Part shown: positions 42,104-49,405 of the stretch, piece by piece
How the letters are laid out: each line of letters starts with the position of its first letter
Position numbering within the stretch: the stretch's first letter is position 1
Assembly: GCA_015056325.1 (NCBI GenBank)
Contig: SVGL01000008.1
Span: 62,001-126,000, forward strand
Source of the DNA: Clostridiales bacterium
Lineage (GTDB): Bacteria; Bacillota; Clostridia; Christensenellales; Aristaeellaceae
Length of the DNA stretch: 64,000 bases
Reading direction: 5' to 3'
The notes under the pieces: generated by a model
What the model saw: only the letters and a program-made list of their open reading frames with translations
Database searches by the model: none
Told to the model about the DNA's origin: nothing
Made by a program: the position numbers and the translations under genes

Positions 42104-43285
42104 TTATGTGGCTTCAGGCATTGCCTGAATATAGGTTGTATCGCCCCATACATACCAAAAATGCTGATTATCAATAAATCCCATTTGTGAAGTAGTTCTG
42201 CCCGTATGGGAATAAATGCAATGGCAAATCACACCATCCTCCCGCCTCATCAGCATGATGGACGTAAAGAAATCCAACAGCATCCAGGCGCCATCCGGTG
42301 ACAGAAAGGCCCTATGAGGCCCCTTCGGAGGAAATTGGACAATACAGAACATGCCGCCGCCATCTGATGTTGATTGTATCTGCGGACAGGCGCAGGTTTC
42401 TCTGATCTGCCCATTTCCATCCAGCAGCAAAATACTGTCTTCGGTCGTGAGGGTGTACAAGTCCTGCTCCTGCGTATACACCAAGTCATGGAGCGTCGGC
42501 ACATTCGGTAATCGCACCACTTTTTCGACCGCCTGGTCTTTGATGACCACAGCATAATCTGCCTGTCCGGCTTTGCATTGGAACCAATGCGAGTTATCTT
42601 TGCCGTTGTAGACCACGCTACTGCAGACAACATGTACCGGGTGTGATGAATCCTTCCATTCTGCCGGAACCTGCCATATGATTTCTTCCCTGTTTTCAAG
42701 GAAGTCCCAGCAGCGGATCGCATCCTGGAAAAAGTAAAGCAACTGGTTATGCTGCGTGAAAGCAAAAGCTCCGTTCATATCACACTGGCGTTTTCTGGCA
42801 ACGGTCTGCTTCGTGGACACATCGATGATCGCAACCGTATGCCCAAAGGTTTCTGTCGCTACGTATTTCTCGTTCATTGACAGGATCGTATGGCAAACTC
42901 CACCCATGATCGGAAGCTCGTCCGTTTGGATCGCTACCCTGTCAGCATCAATTTCAAACTTCAGCAACTGCTTTCCGTTCAGCGCATAATAATGGTCGCC
43001 GCAGAAAACCACCGCCGCTTTTTTGAATTTTTCCGGCTTCCCAACAAGCTTGGCAACCTGCTTCGGCTCGATCCTCTCGCCCCGGTACCAGAACAGTTTC
43101 ATGGGATAGAATTTCCCGCATGTGCTGCAGCGGAAGCCTTCTTTTTCCCTTACCAGATTTCGCTGCAACAGATATGCCGTCTGATTCTTGCCGTTGTCCA
43201 GGTCTTTCTCGAGTTGCTCCTTCTGCTCTTGCGAAAGGCAGCAATACAGAAAATGCTGCGTGATAAAGTGATGCGTCAGTGCCAC
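42104..43285 (-). CDS. unknown protein with zinc-knuckle-like motif and beta-propeller-like repeats
   Basis: A 393-residue protein. The N-terminal 50 residues are charged and helical (LSQEQKEQLEKDLDNGKNQ), followed by CSTCGKFYPMKLFW (one CxxC pair) and then about 300 residues of repeating short strands (YVATETFGHTVAIIDVSTK, FAFTQHNQLLYFFQDAIRCWD, LYTLTTEDSILLLDGNGQ) with the look of a beta propeller. No family named. GC content is visibly lower (about half) than in adjacent genes, and it is enclosed by a 62-bp direct repeat of spoIVB, so it appears to have arrived by insertion. No clear Shine-Dalgarno was identified at the given start. Confidence 0.6.
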   Translation of the reverse strand: MALTHHFITQHFLYCCLSQEQKEQLEKDLDNGKNQTAYLLQRNLVREKEGFRCSTCGKFYPMKLFWYRGERIEPKQVAKLVGKPEKFKKAAVVFCGDHYYALNGKQLLKFEIDADRVAIQTDELPIMGGVCHTILSMNEKYVATETFGHTVAIIDVSTKQTVARKRQCDMNGAFAFTQHNQLLYFFQDAIRCWDFLENREEIIWQVPAEWKDSSHPVHVVCSSVVYNGKDNSHWFQCKAGQADYAVVIKDQAVEKVVRLPNVPTLHDLVYTQEQDLYTLTTEDSILLLDGNGQIRETCACPQIQSTSDGGGMFCIVQFPPKGPHRAFLSPDGAWMLLDFFTSIMLMRREDGVICHCIYSHTGRTTSQMGFIDNQHFWYVWGDTTYIQAMPEAT

Positions 43286-43393
43286 TTGCTGTACCTCACT
43301 TTCTGCAGTTATTCTTCCAACAGATAGGATGTTCTGATTGAAGTATACACAGCTGTTGGTTTTCCGTCAAGAACAAAACGGCGGGAGCCGCCT

Positions 43394-44632
43394 TCACACT
43401 GCCCCTGCCTCCTGCAGCATCCAATCCACATACAATCCATACCCCTGCGTGGGGTCTGACACAAACACGTGCGTCACCGCGCCGATCAGCCGCCCATCCT
43501 GGATAATGGGGCTGCCGCTCATGCCCTGCACAATGCCGCCGGTGGCTTCCAGGAGGCGCTCGTCGGTCACGCGGATCACCATGGACTTCGGGGCCGGGGC
43601 GCTCTGCTGATTCACGCGGGTGATCTCAATGGCGTATTCGTGGATTCCCGTACCGTCCACCGAGGAGAGGATCGTGGCCTTGCCCGTATGCACCCCGGAG
43701 CGCAGACCAATGGGCAGACCGTCGGGATAGAGGGGGTTCACAGCAGGCTTGTCCAGAGCGCCGTAGATGCCCAGGATCGAGTTGCGGCGGATGTCCCCCA
43801 GGCGCTGCGCATCCCGCAGGAAGCTGCCCTTGAGCTCCCCCGGCACACCCCTTTGCCCCTTCTGCACGGCGACGATGTCCGCCCGCAGCACCTGGCCTTC
43901 CGAGACGGTGAGCACCGCGCCGGTGTCCCCATCGGTGATGGCGTGACCCAGGGCTGCATATCGCCCCGTGTCCGGGTCGTAGAAGGACAATGTGCCCACC
44001 CCTGCCGTAGAATCCCGCACCCAGGCGCCCAGGCGGACGGCTCCGGTAGCCTCATCTTTATGCGGGGTGAGGAGGCAGGTGCGCTTCTCCCCAGCCCGCT
44101 GGTAGGCAATGGGGATGGGCTTCCCGCCGGACTTGCTGAGCAGACTGGTCAGGCTTTCCGCGGTGGTGACGGCTTCTCCTCCGACGGTCACGATCACATC
44201 CCCCGCCTGCAGACCTGCGTCCTTCGCGGGCGCTACGCCCTCCGCAGCTTCCCCGACGCCCACGATCAGCACCCCCTCCGTGCGCATGGCGACCCCCAGG
44301 GCCTGACCTCCGGGAATGAGCCGCTTCTCCGGGCTGACCTCCACCTGCACCTTCTTCAGGGGGATGCCCAGGATGCTCAGCCACATTTCCGACGTGCCGC
44401 AGCTTTGCCCGGTGACCTCCGCCAGCCTTTCATCCCCCGAGGACGTGACCGACACCGCATCCCCGGTGAGCGTCAGACCGCCCAAGTGCATTTCCGTCAT
44501 CTGCCCCTGGGTGAGGGCAAGGATATCGGGCATGCTCCGCAGGGCCGCCTGCATGGGCGAGAACCAGCTCATCCCCAGCAGGAACACTGCCACCAGGCCC
44601 GCAGACTTGCGCAATGTTGAGGGCTTCTTCAT
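43394..44632 (-). CDS. spoIVB: SpoIVB peptidase (sporulation signalling protease)
   Basis: A 412-residue serine peptidase secreted by the forespore that triggers processing of pro-sigma-K in the mother cell. One N-terminal helix (about 10-28), a PDZ domain (about 115-185, with AGLQAGDVIVTVGGEAV), then the SpoIVB peptidase domain: His230 in RYAALGHAITDGDTG and the nucleophile Ser in GGIVQGMSGSPIIQDG. ATG 44632 is set by GGGAGG about 8 nt upstream, which lies in a stem. Last gene of the cinA/Ste24/spoIVB group. Shows that the organism can form spores or descends from a spore former. Confidence 0.92.
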   Translation of the reverse strand: MKKPSTLRKSAGLVAVFLLGMSWFSPMQAALRSMPDILALTQGQMTEMHLGGLTLTGDAVSVTSSGDERLAEVTGQSCGTSEMWLSILGIPLKKVQVEVSPEKRLIPGGQALGVAMRTEGVLIVGVGEAAEGVAPAKDAGLQAGDVIVTVGGEAVTTAESLTSLLSKSGGKPIPIAYQRAGEKRTCLLTPHKDEATGAVRLGAWVRDSTAGVGTLSFYDPDTGRYAALGHAITDGDTGAVLTVSEGQVLRADIVAVQKGQRGVPGELKGSFLRDAQRLGDIRRNSILGIYGALDKPAVNPLYPDGLPIGLRSGVHTGKATILSSVDGTGIHEYAIEITRVNQQSAPAPKSMVIRVTDERLLEATGGIVQGMSGSPIIQDGRLIGAVTHVFVSDPTQGYGLYVDWMLQEAGAV

Positions 44633-44638
44633 ACAAAA

Positions 44639-44682
44639 ACCTCCCGTTCTGCCCGGTAGTTTAACCAGCAGATGCGGGAGGT
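44639..44682 (-). promoter_or_regulatory. stem that buries the spoIVB Shine-Dalgarno
   Basis: On the minus strand ACCTCCCG (44682-44675) pairs with CGGGAGGT (44646-44639), which is the spoIVB ribosome site, followed by TTTTTG. It can act as a terminator after the upstream protease gene (stop at 44692) and as a block on spoIVB translation. Confidence 0.6.
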
Positions 44683-44691
44683 ATGTTTCCA

Positions 44692-45912
44692 TTATTTTTT
44701 TGCTTCGATGGCGGCGATTCTTTCGCTCAGCGGCGGATGGCTGTACTCCAGCACCACCAGCGCCTTGGAGGGCGCGAGGTTGGCAAAGTTCTCGCGGGCC
44801 AGCTTCTTGAGTCCGCCCACCAGGGCTTCGCCGTAGCCTTCCTTGACCGCCTGGGCGTCTGCGCGGTACTCGGCGTGGCGGGAATAGGCGCTCATCACCA
44901 TACCTGTCAGGGGCTGCACCAGGCTCAGCAGACCGCCCAGCAGGATGAACGCAAAGCCGTAGTTCACTCCGTCAAACCCAAACGCCTGATGCATCGCGGG
45001 CTCGCGCACCGTCACCCACACCAGCAGGGACATGATCAGCAAATTGCCCAGGTTCATCATCTGCTGCTTGAGCACGTCCTTATGCAGGCCATGACCCAGC
45101 TCGTGGGCGAACACCGCGACGATCTCATCCGTGGACATGGCAGTCAGCAGGTTGTCGAACAGCACGATGCTCTTGAGCTTGCCGAAGCCCGTGAAGTAGG
45201 CATTCAGCTTGGTGGTGCGGCGGGAGGCGTCCATGACCTCGATGGCCTTGACCTGGTAGCCGTGCTTGCTGAGCAGGGAGAGGAGCTTGTCCTTGAGCTC
45301 GCCCTCCTCCAGGGGGACAAACTTGTTGCCCAGGCGGCTGAACACCGGCCCGTAGAGGAAGGAGATCGTCAGGGTGAAGGCAAACACCACACCGGTGAAG
45401 AGCAGCACCACCCAGTCGCCCATGGCCTGGTGAATCAGCGCCAGCAGACCCATGAGGATCACGCCCAGCACGATCTCAATGATGAAGCCGCGCACCTGGT
45501 CGATCACAAAGGTCCGCATCGTGGAGCGGTTGAAGCCGTACTTCTGCTCGATGACCATGGTGTCGTACCAGGAGAAGCCCAGGAACACCACCGTCTCCAC
45601 CAGCGTCTGCACGAGGATCACGCCCAGCAGCTGCATGAACACCGTCTGCGGGAAGAGGCTCGCCGCCGCCGCGTGGAAGCTGCATGCCAGCAGAACCATC
45701 GTCAGCGCCCAGGATACTGCCGTGCGCAGGATATCCAGCTTGGACTTCTCGCCGTGGTAGGCGCGCCACTTGCGGTAGGTCTCGGGGTCGTAGACGTCCG
45801 CGACGTTCTGCGGGGTGGGGTTCGCCGCGCTGCGGTGCTGCACAACGTTCAGGATCAGCTGATACGCATGCTGCAGGGTGAAGAGGAGGAGGAAGAGCGC
45901 TTTGTAATTCAT
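44692..45912 (-). CDS. M48-family Ste24-type membrane zinc protease
   Basis: A 406-residue membrane protease resembling the CAAX protease Ste24. About six helices; the zinc motif HELGH is in VAVFAHELGHGLHKDV, the third ligand Glu in SRHAEYRADAQAVKEG, and the end has HPPLSERIAAIEAKK as usual in M48. Bacterial members take part in membrane protein quality control; CAAX substrates are not expected. Co-transcribed with cinA (ATGA overlap at 45909-45912); AAGGAG precedes the ATG. Confidence 0.9.
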   Translation of the reverse strand: MNYKALFLLLFTLQHAYQLILNVVQHRSAANPTPQNVADVYDPETYRKWRAYHGEKSKLDILRTAVSWALTMVLLACSFHAAAASLFPQTVFMQLLGVILVQTLVETVVFLGFSWYDTMVIEQKYGFNRSTMRTFVIDQVRGFIIEIVLGVILMGLLALIHQAMGDWVVLLFTGVVFAFTLTISFLYGPVFSRLGNKFVPLEEGELKDKLLSLLSKHGYQVKAIEVMDASRRTTKLNAYFTGFGKLKSIVLFDNLLTAMSTDEIVAVFAHELGHGLHKDVLKQQMMNLGNLLIMSLLVWVTVREPAMHQAFGFDGVNYGFAFILLGGLLSLVQPLTGMVMSAYSRHAEYRADAQAVKEGYGEALVGGLKKLARENFANLAPSKALVVLEYSHPPLSERIAAIEAKK

Positions 45913-46388
45913 ACCTGGGGCTCCTTTACTTCCGTGATGATGGCCCGGATGGCCTGTTCGACGGTCTGCTGCCGGATCTCCTGCCGGGCGCCGGTCAGCT
46001 GCAGGGGGATAGCACGCACGCCCCTGGCGGAGGCGACGCCCACATACACCGTCCCTGCGGGAGGATCGTTCTCGTCTCCGGGGGAGGCCATGCCGGTCGC
46101 GCTGACGGCGATATCCACACCCAGACGGGCCCTTGTGCCTTCGGCCATCGCCCGGGCGACTTCGCCGCTGACAACCCCGTGGGCTTCGATGAGGGCAGCA
46201 TCCACATCGGCCAGGAGGGTCTTCGTGTCAGTCTGGTAGGTGATCAGGCCGCCCCGCACCACCTTTGACGCGCCGGGCACATCCACCAGGGCGGAGCAGA
46301 TCATGCCGCCGGTGAGGCTCTCGCAGGTGCCGACGGTCAGACCACGGGCCTGCAGCAGCGCGATGGCTTCCTGGGCGATCATCAGCAT
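45909..46388 (-). CDS. cinA: CinA C-terminal domain protein (nicotinamide-nucleotide amidohydrolase, PncC type)
   Basis: A 159-residue single-domain protein. It has only the amidohydrolase half of CinA; PncC converts nicotinamide mononucleotide to nicotinate mononucleotide in NAD recycling. Signatures: GLTVGTCESLTGGMICSALVD, VRGGLITYQTDTK, AVSATGMASPGDEN and GTVYVGVA. ATG 46388 is set by AAGGAGG 8 nt upstream. In many Bacillota cinA precedes recA; here the following genes are a Ste24-type protease and spoIVB. It shares its upstream region with the SOS-like plus-strand promoter. Confidence 0.88.
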   Translation of the reverse strand: MLMIAQEAIALLQARGLTVGTCESLTGGMICSALVDVPGASKVVRGGLITYQTDTKTLLADVDAALIEAHGVVSGEVARAMAEGTRARLGVDIAVSATGMASPGDENDPPAGTVYVGVASARGVRAIPLQLTGARQEIRQQTVEQAIRAIITEVKEPQV

Positions 46389-46421
46389 GGGCGGCACCTC
46401 CTTGGCAGATTCATTACAGCC

Positions 46422-46450
46422 ATTATAGCACACTTTCCGGGATTTGTCAA
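46422..46450 (-). promoter_or_regulatory. consensus sigma-A promoter of cinA
   Basis: Minus strand TTGACA (46445-46450), 17 nt, TATAAT (46422-46427): full match to consensus, 34 nt before the start. Confidence 0.85.
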
Positions 46451-46459
46451 TAGGGAATG

Positions 46460-46473
46460 CAAACTTATGTTCG
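46460..46473. promoter_or_regulatory. LexA/DinR-like box 1
   Basis: CAAAC-TTAT-GTTCG, one mismatch from the Bacillota SOS box CGAAC-N4-GTTCG. It lies between the two divergent promoters. Confidence 0.55.
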
Positions 46474-46491
46474 TATTTTCGCAAAAGCCTC

Positions 46492-46520
46492 TTGACAAAC
46501 GCGAACATATGTGCTATAAT
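46492..46520 (+). promoter_or_regulatory. consensus sigma-A promoter facing a region without a gene
   Basis: TTGACA (46492-46497), 17 nt, TATAAT (46515-46520), full consensus. LexA-like box 2 lies between its -35 and -10 elements. Confidence 0.85.
46502..46515. promoter_or_regulatory. LexA/DinR-like box 2 within the plus-strand promoter
   Basis: CGAAC-ATAT-GTGCT: a perfect left half, with two mismatches in the right half. Its position would block RNA polymerase when bound. Confidence 0.5.
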
Positions 46521-46956
46521 ACCATCATGATCCCCCGTGGATTGGGGGGTAAGGGGGGCAGATCAGATCTGCAGATCAAGCAGATACAGATCTCCTCCAA
46601 AGCAAATCGGAGCTTGGGTAAGAGCACATCCTTCCCCCGATCTGATAAAGATCTGATCAGATCTGATAAAGACCTGATAAAGACCTGAACAGATCTGACC
46701 AATCGCGTAAAACGGGTCGAAGACCCCTGCACCTTGACAACTGCATACACCAAACAAAAACCGCCCCCTCGCGGGGACGTTGTGAAGAACCTTTATCGTT
46801 TAGAGCCAAGCCGGGAGCCCGCGCTCGCAATCGCGCAAAACGGGTCGAAGACCCCCCACGCGGAAACAGCTCAACCGAAGGCGCTCAACTCAATCGCGAG
46901 CCGCCCGCCGGGGCAGCCCGGCAAGCCCCACGCGGTAGGCCTCAAAGGGAACCGAT
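46521..46956 (+). other. transcribed region without a convincing gene (candidate ncRNA or lost gene)
   Basis: After the promoter come a C5/G5 hairpin (46531-46550), a stretch with about ten GATC sites in 140 bp (46561-46700) including the tandem GATCTGATAAAGA, then the family-C repeats. The only frame in the transcript's direction with a start near +1 is a leaderless 53-codon one (ATG 46527) whose residues repeat SDKDLI; no ribosome site or family supports it. CACCTTGACAACTGCATACA (46730-46749) resembles spacer sequence seen near Bacillota rRNA genes, but no rRNA is here. Confidence 0.4.
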
Positions 46957-46991
46957 CAACTCAATCGCGTGAAACCGGGGTCGAAGACCCC
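46702..46991. repeat. family-C palindromic repeat cluster
   Basis: Three copies of CAATCGCGTAAAACGGGTCGAAGACCC-type units start near 46700, 46827 and 46962; each contains the tight hairpin GGGTC-GAA-GACCC. Between them, 46857-46898 and 46929-46969 are related 41-bp units running from CACGCGG to CAATCGCG. On the minus strand the order of blocks agrees with the copy at 17718-17795. Confidence 0.65.
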
Positions 46992-48154
46992 TCTGTGGCC
47001 CTGACCACCCTCTCATGCATGACCGCCATCAGCAGCAGGATCGCCGTCATGTACACCGGGTAGAGGCCCACGGAAATGTGGTTTGCGATCAGGCCGAAGA
47101 GGGGCGGCATCAGCGTGGAGCCCATATAGGCGCTGGCCATCTGCACGCCGATGAAGGCCTGGGATTTCTCCCGGCCGAAGCGGATCGGGGTCGCGTGGAT
47201 GATGCAGGGGTAGGTCGGCGCGCAGCCCATGCCCAGGATGATCAGGCCGATCTGCGCAGCCAGCATCCCCAGGGGGAAGAGCAGCACCAATACGCCAACG
47301 CCCATGATCACGAAGCCCGCCCGGGTGAGGACGGTGTCGGAGAAGCGCTCGGCGATGAAGCCGTTCAGGGCGCGTCCCGCGGTGATGCCGATGTAGAACA
47401 GCGCAGCGCAGCTGGCGGCGGTCTCCTTGTCCAGGCCGTGGTGGAACACCAGGTAGGAGGAGGCCCACAGCCCGGCGGTGGACTCCAGGGCGCAGTAGCA
47501 GAAGAACGTGATCATGATCTCCTTGGCGCCCTTGAGGCGGACGAGCTCGGAGATGGACATGGGGCGGACATCGTCCGCGTTTTCATCAGCCTGAGCTATG
47601 CCGGGGCGGCCCTTCCACAGCGGCAGGGAGAGGAGGATGACGGCGGTCAGGATGAGCTGCATCACACCCACCACCCGGTAGCCCAGGGGCCAGTTGGCGG
47701 AATTGCCCGTCAGCGCCCAGCCCATGATGCTCGGCCCGATGGACGCGCCCACGCCCCACATGCAGTGCAGCCAGCTCATGTGCCGGTTGGAGTAGTGCAG
47801 GGCGACGTAGTTGTTCAGGGCCGCGTCCACGCTCCCGGCGCCCAGGCCGTAGGGGATGGCGAAGAGCAGCAGCATCCAGTACCGGTTGGAGATGGAGAAG
47901 CCCAGCAGCGCCAGGGCCGTCAGCGACACGGACAGCGCCGTCACCCGGCCTGCACCGAGCTTCAGGGTCAGCCGGTCAGACACCAATGCGGACACCACCG
48001 TGCCCATCGCAATCGTAAAGGTCACAATGCCCGCGTAGGACAGGGGGACGTTCATCTGGGCATGCATCACCGGCCAGGCCGAGCCCAGCAGGGCGTCCGG
48101 CAGACCCAGGCTGATAAAGGCGGCGTAGATCACCGCAAGCAGCAGCGAAATCAT
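46961..48154 (-). CDS. major facilitator superfamily transporter
   Basis: A 397-residue transporter with twelve helices. VSALVSDRLTLKLGAGRVTALS is the loop 2-3 MFS motif, and PYGLGAGSVDAALNNYVALHY resembles fucose/glucose-type permeases. The substrate is unknown. ATG 48154 is set by GGGAGG 8 nt upstream. The last dozen residues (ATEGSSTPVSRD) and the stop codon are encoded by a family-C repeat, so the original 3' end was probably replaced or extended by the repeat. Confidence 0.85.
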   Translation of the reverse strand: MISLLLAVIYAAFISLGLPDALLGSAWPVMHAQMNVPLSYAGIVTFTIAMGTVVSALVSDRLTLKLGAGRVTALSVSLTALALLGFSISNRYWMLLLFAIPYGLGAGSVDAALNNYVALHYSNRHMSWLHCMWGVGASIGPSIMGWALTGNSANWPLGYRVVGVMQLILTAVILLSLPLWKGRPGIAQADENADDVRPMSISELVRLKGAKEIMITFFCYCALESTAGLWASSYLVFHHGLDKETAASCAALFYIGITAGRALNGFIAERFSDTVLTRAGFVIMGVGVLVLLFPLGMLAAQIGLIILGMGCAPTYPCIIHATPIRFGREKSQAFIGVQMASAYMGSTLMPPLFGLIANHISVGLYPVYMTAILLLMAVMHERVVRATEGSSTPVSRD

Positions 48155-48210
48155 GGGGAAACCTCCCGCTTTGGTAGTCAGGGGGATTGTAGCACAAGTT
48201 GGGAGAATCT

Positions 48211-48963
48211 TCAAGTAGGATCTGCCTCTGCCTCCTCCGCAGGAGGTTCTGCGTCTGCCTCCTCTGCCTCATCCAGCTCGGTGTCAACGACCAGGGGCTC
48301 CTCGCCCTCCAGCAGGGCAATGACGGTCTCCTCCGCAGCGGATTCAGGGGCGGGGGAAGGCTCCTCCGCAGGAGGGACGGGGGGCTCGGCAGCCCGCTCG
48401 GCAATGACCTCATCCGGGAGAATCGTCACCCTCGGCGAGGGCACGCAAATCCCCCACACGATCAGCAGCGCCCCCAGGCATCCCAGCCCCAGGAAGCCCC
48501 CCGCGAAGAGATATGGCTCCTCCAGGGTGACTTTGAAGAGCGTCGATGCCAGCCAGGGCTCCCGCAGGGGGCGGAGTGCCTCCGCAGGCAAAATCAGGGT
48601 CGTGAGCGCACACCCGGCCAGCACGCACAGAGCCTCCAGGGCGTTGCCAGCACCCAGGCCCGCAAAGGCCGTGGAAGGCGTGAAGCCGCAAAGCCCCGCA
48701 GCAACGCCGAAGACGAGTCCCCCCAGCAGCGCCCCCAGCGACAAGGGCAGAACCGGCACCGCGTCCACGTCGATGACCGCCAGCCACATCAGCAGCGCCG
48801 TCAGCAGCGTCCCCCAGCCCAGCGCAGTCAGGGAAGTCCGCAGGGTGAGCGAGCGCCGCAGGCCCAGGGCATCGCGCAGGTCATCCCCCCGGGAGAACCT
48901 CCCCCAGTGCAGAATCAGGCCCGTGAGAAGCCCCAGCAGGCCCGGAATCAGGTATGTGGTCAT
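48211..48963 (-). CDS. YeeE/YedE-type membrane protein with an acidic tail
   Basis: A 250-residue membrane protein. Five helices up to about residue 180; GALLGGLVFGVAAGLCGFTP and LGAGNALEALCVLAGC are typical of the YeeE/YedE (sulfur-compound transport) family, with the conserved Gly-Cys-Gly pattern. From about 190 a tail of roughly 60 residues is nearly all Glu, Ala and Pro. The gene overlaps the next one by ATGA (48960-48963), giving two half-size members where other species have one protein. Confidence 0.75.
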   Translation of the reverse strand: MTTYLIPGLLGLLTGLILHWGRFSRGDDLRDALGLRRSLTLRTSLTALGWGTLLTALLMWLAVIDVDAVPVLPLSLGALLGGLVFGVAAGLCGFTPSTAFAGLGAGNALEALCVLAGCALTTLILPAEALRPLREPWLASTLFKVTLEEPYLFAGGFLGLGCLGALLIVWGICVPSPRVTILPDEVIAERAAEPPVPPAEEPSPAPESAAEETVIALLEGEEPLVVDTELDEAEEADAEPPAEEAEADPT

Positions 48964-49346
48964 GCTCGCCTCCCCATGATGCGCACGGTCGTGAAGCCAC
49001 CGACAAGAGCCGCCAGGGCGAATCCCCACGCCCCGGCAGAGCCGGTCAGGAATGTGCCGAGCAGCCTGCCATCCCCCGCCAGGGCGAGGGCCAGGGACAA
49101 GGCGCAGCCGCAGAGAAATGCCCGCAGGCACCTTTGCCAGGTGGTCGCCTGAGCCGGTCGGGCGCCTTTGCGAAGCCGCGCAGGCAAGGCCCCCAGGAAG
49201 GCCCCCACCGTCACCGCCCCTGCGAAGGCCACGGCTCGCCGCTCCACCCGGAACGCCGCCAGACAGTCAGTAAAGCCCATCAAAACAAGGCCTGCCGCGA
49301 TCACCGCAGCAAGCCAGAATCCGCGCCACAAGGGGTGGGAACGCAT
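48960..49346 (-). CDS. YeeE/YedE-type small membrane protein
   Basis: A 128-residue protein with about four helices (LAAVIAAGLVLMGFTDCLAAF, AVTVGAFLGALPARL, AFLCGCALSLALALAGDGRL). It holds GCALS and a Gly-rich loop like the second member of the split YeeE/YedE pair. In split systems both halves are needed for thiosulfate-type uptake, which is inferred here. GAGGTGATG lies before the ATG. First gene of the pair. Confidence 0.7.
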   Translation of the reverse strand: MRSHPLWRGFWLAAVIAAGLVLMGFTDCLAAFRVERRAVAFAGAVTVGAFLGALPARLRKGARPAQATTWQRCLRAFLCGCALSLALALAGDGRLLGTFLTGSAGAWGFALAALVGGFTTVRIMGRRA

Positions 49347-49405
49347 AACATCACCTCGGAGAAAGTATCTCCGGACGGATGATGAATTATGAATCTAAAA
49401 TTTGG

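Noticed and set aside
46527-46688. Leaderless 53-codon frame after the SOS-like promoter
   Set aside because: It begins at the predicted transcription start but has no ribosome site; its residues follow the DNA tandem repeats (SDKDLI) and match no known peptide. Kept only as a remark on the region.
46730-46749. rRNA operon spacer
   Set aside because: CACCTTGACAACTGCATACA resembles spacer text beside Bacillota rRNA genes, but no 16S, 23S, 5S or tRNA sequence is present in the window.
46702-46991. Possible CRISPR array
   Set aside because: Only three main units at about 125-135-bp spacing, with imperfect repeats and no cas genes; they are palindromic repeats.
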